This document shows positions 58,915 through 64,000 of a stretch of 64,000 bases of DNA, in pieces. The DNA comes from Synechococcus sp. Cruz-7E5 (lineage in GTDB: Bacteria; Cyanobacteriota; Cyanobacteriia; PCC-6307; Cyanobiaceae), in contig NZ_JAGQCE010000003.1 of NCBI RefSeq assembly GCF_024345995.1, positions 202,367-266,366 on the forward strand, written 5' to 3'. The position numbers were made by a program, and so were the translations under genes. Within the stretch, counting starts at the first letter, position 1; each line of letters begins with the position of its first letter. The notes under the pieces are model-generated. The model was not told the origin of the DNA. It saw nothing but the letters and a program-made list of their open reading frames with translations, and searched no databases.

Positions 58915-60295
58915 CGCCTTCCATCAGCCGCCAGGCCTGGCAGAGGGTTTCAGCGACGCCGAGATTGCCCGGCATGGTGAGCAGGGGCAGCTGCGGGAAG
59001 AGGCCGTGGTCGGCGGGCAGGCGCAGCAGCGAGAGGCCCGGCAGCAGTTGCCCCTCCAGCCGCACCGCAGTCAGGGCCAGGCCATCGCGCAGCAGGGTCT
59101 GGCTGGTGGTGCCCCCCTTGCTGATCAGGTAGCTGAGCTCCGGCGGCAGCCCGGCGGCGAGTCGGGCCATCAGCCCCGCCAGGGTGCGCGACAACCGCTG
59201 CCGCTCGCCGGCGTTGTGGCACGGCCGCTCACCCCGGCTGCTGAACAGCACCGGCGTGCGCCCGGACAGCCAGGCGCACGCCAGCCGCTCCAGCAGCTCC
59301 TCCCGGAGCGGTTCGAGGGCCTGATCAGCCAGGGCGTCCGACTCAGGCCCCAGGCGCCGGATCGTCTCCAGCACCCGCTCCACAGGCAGCTCAACCCCGG
59401 CGCAGGCGGGTTCCACCAGCAGCTGCTGTAACTGCTGGTTGCTCAGGGGCACATGGGATCCCACCAGCACCGCGCCCGGGGCCCCGCCGCGGCGCAAACG
59501 GGCCAGGGCGACGGGCGGCAGCGGCTGGGGCGGCAGAGCGGCCAGAGCCTGGAGAAAGCTAGCCGCCGACTGGACCAGCAGCCGCCTGGCGGGCAGCACC
59601 GCCCGCACGGCCTGCGCCAGGGCCTCGAGCTGCTCGGGTCGCTGCGCATTCACCACCACCAGCGGGTTGCCACTCAAGGCGAGCAGGCGCTGCACCAGGG
59701 CCTGATGGCCGTGGGGCTCGAGCTCCGCCAGGGTGATCTGCTGCACCGACTCGGCCAGGCGCTCGCCACCGCTCTTGTGCTCCACCCAGGCGGGTAGATC
59801 GCTGGTGGGATAGCCGAAACGGGCATCGGCAGCAAAGGCCGAGCGATGCACCGGCTCGCCGTGGAGCAGGTGCACCCCATCCACCGTGGTGCGACCTCCC
59901 TCCAGAAAGGCGGGCACCAGCAAGGTGGCATCGAAGGGACCTAGTTCCGCCTCGATCCGATCGATCTCCAGGGGGAAATGGCCCCGCAGGGTGGAATCCC
60001 CACGGCTCACCAGCAGCCAGGAGCCGGGGCCGGATTCGCCAGGGGGCTCGCCCACGAACGCCCGGAGCGACCGGCAGATGGAGGTCACCCGCTCCGCCGC
60101 CTGATCGGGCTCCAGCGCACGGGTGTCGCTGAGCAGAAACAGCAGGGGGGAGGGGTCGAGCAGGGCCTGCTTGAGGGTGGTCGGATCCCAGCGCAGAAGC
60201 AGGGGACAGCCATGCACCGACTGGGATCCGGTGGGGTCGTCATCCAGGACGATGATCTTCAAACCGGCGGAGGCGCGGGAGGGCAAGGGGGCCAT
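58901..60295 (-). CDS. Four-carbon acid sugar kinase family protein (DUF1537)
   Basis: ATP-dependent kinases of this family phosphorylate threonate, erythronate or related acids. The N-terminal domain has IIVLDDDPTGSQSVHGCPLL (DDxTG), LLVSRGDSTLRGHFPLEID and LLVPAFLEGGRTTVDGVHLL; the C-terminal nucleotide domain has YLISKGGTTSQTLLRDGL and TMPGNLG near the end. It has 464 residues. It fits exactly between glcF (14-base convergent overlap) and glcE (start codons 14 bases apart), which suggests a link to glycolate-type metabolites, but the substrate is not known. Confidence 0.85.
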   Translation of the reverse strand: MAPLPSRASAGLKIIVLDDDPTGSQSVHGCPLLLRWDPTTLKQALLDPSPLLFLLSDTRALEPDQAAERVTSICRSLRAFVGEPPGESGPGSWLLVSRGDSTLRGHFPLEIDRIEAELGPFDATLLVPAFLEGGRTTVDGVHLLHGEPVHRSAFAADARFGYPTSDLPAWVEHKSGGERLAESVQQITLAELEPHGHQALVQRLLALSGNPLVVVNAQRPEQLEALAQAVRAVLPARRLLVQSAASFLQALAALPPQPLPPVALARLRRGGAPGAVLVGSHVPLSNQQLQQLLVEPACAGVELPVERVLETIRRLGPESDALADQALEPLREELLERLACAWLSGRTPVLFSSRGERPCHNAGERQRLSRTLAGLMARLAAGLPPELSYLISKGGTTSQTLLRDGLALTAVRLEGQLLPGLSLLRLPADHGLFPQLPLLTMPGNLGVAETLCQAWRLMEGVSCR

Positions 60296-60309
60296 GGCAC
60301 CATCGTGCC

Positions 60310-61500
<1,191 letters not shown>

Positions 61501-61520
61501 GGCGGATATAACGCGGGCAG

Positions 61521-61898
61521 TCACCCCGAATACGCCTGCGAGAAAGTTTGAACATGCCGTGCTGCCAGCCCACTGGGATCTACAGATAGAACTCTGAGTA
61601 TGTGCTCAATGAATTCGTACAAAGTCGGCTGGCCCACTCGCCAAGGTTCGATTCGTGGCTCTGTGGTCTGTCCAACGAGAAAACTGCTCCATGCGCCGTC
61701 CGACTGCAGCATGGGTTGCATCTCCGAAGCCCTTGCAGAGAATCTCCAGATTCTGCTCAAGCTTCTTTCCACGCCGAAAACGATGCCACCAGTCACACTG
61801 ACAAACAAAGCAATCAGAAAGGTGACAATGCGATATTGCGTCGACAAAAGTGCCGAACAGCCATCCCACGCAATCCTGGCGCAGCTGATCCAAGCCAA
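61521..61898 (-). CDS. Small membrane protein in the last cassette (unrecognised)
   Basis: About 125 residues from TTG 61898, with one membrane helix (YRIVTFLIALFVSVTGGIVF, residues ~22-42), then a soluble part with FLVGQTTEPRIEPWRVGQPT and LYEFIEHILRVLSVDPSGLA. I do not recognise it. A competing frame begins at ATG 61914 (MVLRGLGLDQLRQ), immediately behind the attC-like site, and runs to 61606; the codon and residue pattern of the membrane frame looks more protein-like. A frameshift between the two is possible. No third attC is found between its stop and glcE, so the array may be cut here. Confidence 0.45.
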   Translation of the reverse strand: MAWISCARIAWDGCSALLSTQYRIVTFLIALFVSVTGGIVFGVERSLSRIWRFSARASEMQPMLQSDGAWSSFLVGQTTEPRIEPWRVGQPTLYEFIEHILRVLSVDPSGLAARHVQTFSQAYSG

Positions 61899-61916
61899 GC
61901 CCGCGCAGCACCATGA

Positions 61917-61974
61917 GGCTAACGCCGGGCATCAGGCGCCGCCGTAGGCGGTCGCCTGATGCCCGGCGTTAGCT
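61917..61974. repeat. attC-like recombination site 1
   Basis: GGCTAAC at 61917-61923 and GTTAGCT at 61968-61974 are the outer cores. The stem 61918-61938 with 61953-61973 is a perfect 21-bp inverted repeat, continued by GCC-rich inner pairs (39-43 with 47-51) around GTA, with T61952 unpaired. It lies 38 bases behind the stop of the DUF1254 gene. The GTTRRRY consensus has one mismatch (C for R), the same as in site 2. The near-perfect arms are unlike most attC sites, which is a caveat. Confidence 0.65.
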
Positions 61975-62011
61975 GAAACCGAGGGGAACTCGTCCGTGTT
62001 GGCTTAGGGGA

Positions 62012-63343
62012 TCACCGCGTCTTTTTCACGGCCGGGGGCGCCCATCGGCCATCAGTGACCTCGCTCTTGGGTGAATACACTCGCATTGTCAGGTTGAAGT
62101 CTCCTGCCGGTGCCGGCAGCCAGTTCGACTCCCTCTCGGCCCCAGGCGACGCATGCTGGATGTACAAATCGACCGAGCCATCCGCGTTGAACTTGAGGGC
62201 ATCGCGATCGCCGATGGCGTTTCGCTTCAGGTCATTGGCGGTTGGGAACCCATGCTCGTCGTACAACGAAATCGACCAGAAGGCCTGAGCGGGCGGAATC
62301 TCATTCTGGGCGAAGTGCAGCACGTACTGGTTTGCCCCGGTCAGCGGGTTGCCGTCCGCGTCGCCGATGTTCAGCGGATAGACCGCGTCCTCCGGCAGGT
62401 TGGCGCCCAGACCGACCAGCGCGACAATGGCCCGCTTGAGGTAGTAGTTCCCATACACACCCATCGTGTCCGTGTTCATCTGCCAGCCATTCACGACGCG
62501 GGCAAGCGTTGGAACCTTCGCCCGCATGGCCTCAAGAGCGTCAGACGCTGCGCGCTCCAGTGCACGCTTGACAGCCAGATCAGCTTTCCCGAGATCAAAG
62601 GACTTGCCGGGCTCGATCCCGATTTGTCGCATCCGCGCGACAATGGGTTGGTCTGTGATGTGCGGCGGATTGACCTGCAGGAGTTCAGCGGCGTAGCCGA
62701 AATACTTGCCCGCGTCCATACCATCAACCTGCGTCATCGGAGGCGTCTTCATGTCCACGGTCGGATCGATCGTTGCCCTGACCGGCTGCGGAGTCTTGCC
62801 CAGCTGTGACAGTGGCGTCGTCGTGTAGCCAGCTTGCACCTGATGGACCGCCCCGTAGTCCTTTTCGCCGTTGGTCTGCGTGCGCCCGATGATCCAGACA
62901 TAGGGCGTCGGCGCGTTGATGCGCTGGACGCCTTCGGGAAGCCTGCCCTGCCAACCAGGCGGCACAACCGCGAAACGACCTGCGCCGGTGCCCGTCGTGC
63001 GCTTGCCAGGGCAGGCAAACACGTCCGACCACATGTCGAGCATCGGGAGCATGTAGTAGCGGCCTTGCGTGTCCGGAACAGCGACCACCATCGGTTCCTT
63101 CGTGAGGTCCAGCCAAGCGATCGAGTACAGCGTGTCGAAGTTCGGCCGCACAACATCGCGGAAATCCGCCGGGGGAAATGCCGGGACGTGCGTGAAGGTG
63201 TTCATCGGTCCGCGCCCGAAGGCCTTCCCGGCTTCGACGTTGACAGCCTGACGCCGCGTCGCGTCCATCACAACGAGCGGGTATAGGTAGGTGTAGGCCT
63301 CGATTCCGATCTCGTAGGCTTGCTGCTCATCGATTTGGTTCAT
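62012..63343 (-). CDS. DUF1254/DUF1214-domain protein (cassette gene)
   Basis: A 443-residue protein with an N-terminal DUF1254 domain (AYTYLYPLVVMDATRRQAVN, RGPMNTFTHVPAFPPADFRD, VVRPNFDTLYSIAWLDLTKE, then RYYMLPMLDMWSDVFACPG) and a C-terminal DUF1214 domain (NGWQMNTDTMGVYGNYYLKR, FWSISLYDEHGFPTANDLKR, ESNWLPAPAGDFNLTMRVYS). The function of these families is poorly known; they are beta-rich and often exported, but this copy shows no signal peptide. ATG at 63343 has AAAGGAAA before it. It lies between two attC-like hairpins on the minus strand. Its codon and base use look unlike the flanking cyanobacterial genes, a sign of transfer. Confidence 0.88.
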   Translation of the reverse strand: MNQIDEQQAYEIGIEAYTYLYPLVVMDATRRQAVNVEAGKAFGRGPMNTFTHVPAFPPADFRDVVRPNFDTLYSIAWLDLTKEPMVVAVPDTQGRYYMLPMLDMWSDVFACPGKRTTGTGAGRFAVVPPGWQGRLPEGVQRINAPTPYVWIIGRTQTNGEKDYGAVHQVQAGYTTTPLSQLGKTPQPVRATIDPTVDMKTPPMTQVDGMDAGKYFGYAAELLQVNPPHITDQPIVARMRQIGIEPGKSFDLGKADLAVKRALERAASDALEAMRAKVPTLARVVNGWQMNTDTMGVYGNYYLKRAIVALVGLGANLPEDAVYPLNIGDADGNPLTGANQYVLHFAQNEIPPAQAFWSISLYDEHGFPTANDLKRNAIGDRDALKFNADGSVDLYIQHASPGAERESNWLPAPAGDFNLTMRVYSPKSEVTDGRWAPPAVKKTR

Positions 63344-63383
63344 GGGTTCGATTTCCTTTGGTGTGCTTTGTTAAGTTTCTGTC

Positions 63384-63474
63384 AGCTAACCGCTCGCCAT
63401 CACCAGGCCGCCGTGAGCGATGCATCAAGAAGATGGGTTTGCGGTGGCGGCTCTGGTGGATGGCGGTGTTAGCT
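63384..63474. repeat. attC-like recombination site 2 with canonical architecture
   Basis: R box: AGCTAAC (63384-63390) with GTTAGCT (63468-63474). Unpaired central spacer: CGCT (91-94) against GT (66-67). L box: CGCCATC (63395-63401) with GATGGCG (63459-63465). Then ACCAG (63402-63406) with CTGGT (63453-63457), leaving G63458 unpaired, and GCCGCC (63407-63412) with GGCGGC (63446-63451), leaving T63452 unpaired. A ~33-base terminal loop follows. Extrahelical T and G on the plus strand, the bottom strand for minus-strand genes, match known attC geometry. Confidence 0.75.
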
Positions 63475-63729
63475 GCTCAGCACCTTTTTCCGAGGCGAAG
63501 GTGCTCCTCGAAGTAGCCCCTCCACACTCAGATCCTCTTCAATATCTGGCCAGTGGATTCCAAAACCACCACCAGCTACCTCCCAATTGTCACGATCCAC
63601 AGAAGTGGCGTGCAGGAGACGTGGGTACCAGGCCAGAGGTACAGAGATGGATCTTCTGTCTGCGAGATCGACGGTCAGCTTGTCCTCTGAGCAGGCAACC
63701 TCTATGACACGCTCGCCAGAGTTAGCCAT
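63469..63729 (-). CDS. DUF2442-like protein (cassette gene)
   Basis: An 86-residue protein: MANSGERVIEVACSEDKLTV, DLADRRSISVPLAWYPRLLH, WEVAGGGFGIHWPDIEEDLS and VEGLLRGAPSP. The order beta-hairpin, SVPLAWYPRL, GxGIHWPxIDEDLS, VEGLL is the DUF2442 signature; such proteins often sit in toxin-antitoxin or cassette settings, with unknown function. ATG at 63729 is preferred over 63747. Its stop codon lies in the TAA of the AGCTAAC core of attC site 2, a frequent feature of cassette genes. Confidence 0.8.
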   Translation of the reverse strand: MANSGERVIEVACSEDKLTVDLADRRSISVPLAWYPRLLHATSVDRDNWEVAGGGFGIHWPDIEEDLSVEGLLRGAPSPRKKVLSS

Positions 63730-63946
63730 GATACTCCACCTATGCATTCAACAGGATAGCTCTGTTCACGCTGACCAGTCGTTCAATCTCACGAAGCGCC
63801 CTGGGCCTAAGGAAGCTCTGGTCTACAGGGGTTTTAAAGGCATCTGAGGCCAGAAATCCCCGCCTGAGTGTTCTGTTGGGCTCAGGGAGAGCTCTGCGTT
63901 CATTCAGAGGCTTTTCGCCCGCTTTCTGGTTGCTTTGCGTGTGTGA
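63730..63946. other. Non-coding stretch to the right of the cassette genes
   Basis: No convincing gene. The DUF2442 gene should have its promoter or the preceding recombination site here. The minus-strand 7-mer GTTGAAT (63746-63752) fits GTTRRRY perfectly and lies 17 bases before the DUF2442 start, but no partner or hairpin is found, so an attI-type core is only a possibility. Confidence 0.4.
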
Positions 63947-64000
63947 ATGGCTCTATTTGGTGACACCACTCCCCTGTTCATGGGGCCACAAGCAATTGCC
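63947..64000 (+). CDS. Possible start of a gene cut by the window end
   Basis: An open frame begins at ATG 63947 (MALFGDTTPLFMGPQAIA) and is still open at the window end. It is too short to identify; nothing in these 18 residues shows a tyrosine recombinase. If real, it is divergent from the cassette genes, which is where an integron integrase would be expected. Confidence 0.25.
   Translation, partial: MALFGDTTPLFMGPQAIA

Larger units (their letters stand above)
61501..63760 (-). mobile_element. Integron-type gene-cassette array (no integrase in window)
   Basis: A stretch that looks clearly less GC-rich than its flanks starts right at the glcE stop. On the minus strand it reads gene, attC-like hairpin, gene, attC-like hairpin, gene. 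The two hairpins share the core AGCTAAC/GTTAGCT. Short spacers (about 35-40 bases) lie between genes and hairpins, and one gene's stop lies within its hairpin, as in integron cassettes. There is no intI in the window. A possible primary-site core (GTTGAAT, minus strand) is at 63746-63752. If it is a complete integron, the integrase should lie to the right of 64000, probably on the plus strand. Confidence 0.65.

Noticed and set aside
61501..61520. CGCGTTAT on the minus strand before glcE, considered as a remnant attC
   Set aside because: No paired arm or consensus core; too short to support.
61645..61654. GGTTCGATTC resembling a tRNA T-loop
   Set aside because: No acceptor stem, anticodon arm or D arm can be drawn around it; it lies in the cassette membrane-protein frame.
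63721..63727. GTTAGCC on the plus strand at the DUF2442 start, considered as a third attC core
   Set aside because: Wrong strand and place for a minus-strand cassette, no partner arm; it is simply the first codons (Met-Ala-Asn).

Overview
The window looks like a chromosome segment of a GC-rich picocyanobacterium of the Synechococcus/Cyanobium type. The evidence is psbK directly behind tgt, psaC, ho1, isiA/isiB, a glycolate dehydrogenase in glcE/glcF form, and scattered HIP1 octamers (GCGATCGC, for example at 2746, 14293, 14596, 23036, 23523, 34451, 50003 and 58094). Genes are tightly packed, often with ATGA or GTGA overlaps. I saw no rRNA, tRNA, CRISPR array, transposase or phage gene.

Layout. 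1-25 kb is a housekeeping block: a histidine kinase, cobS, tgt-psbK, a WecG/TagA-type glycosyltransferase, a GH15-like protein, a Gfo/Idh oxidoreductase, a CNNM/CBS transporter, glmS, psaC, acpP-fabF-tkt, a GT2/GtrA protein with no usual start codon, a GluR0-like ligand-gated channel, thiC behind a TPP riboswitch, HEAT and TPR proteins, ruvB and smpB. 25-26 kb holds kdsD. 26.2-31.9 kb is an iron island: a small helical protein, ferritin, feoB, feoA, an unknown protein, a second ferritin and a Crp-family regulator, with several inverted repeats in its gaps.

31.9-52 kb is a surface-glycan region. It holds kdsB, kdsC and kdsA (with kdsD this makes the Kdo/CMP-Kdo route), at least six glycosyltransferases, two tandem-duplicated membrane proteins that could be polymerases, an exporter-like ABC protein and three unrecognised proteins. 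pcrA and the CCA-adding enzyme are embedded in it. 52-57.5 kb holds ho1, icd, a paralogue of the small iron-island protein, isiA and isiB. 57.5-61.5 kb holds glcF and glcE, split by an opposite-strand four-carbon-acid-sugar kinase.

The most unusual part is 61.5-63.8 kb. Less GC-rich DNA directly behind glcE carries minus-strand genes (a small membrane protein, a DUF1254/DUF1214 protein and a DUF2442-like protein) separated by two hairpins with the architecture of integron attC sites. They share the core AGCTAAC/GTTAGCT, and one has an unpaired central spacer and extrahelical T and G bases on the expected strand. I read this as an integron-type gene-cassette array. No integrase lies inside the window; it could lie beyond position 64000.
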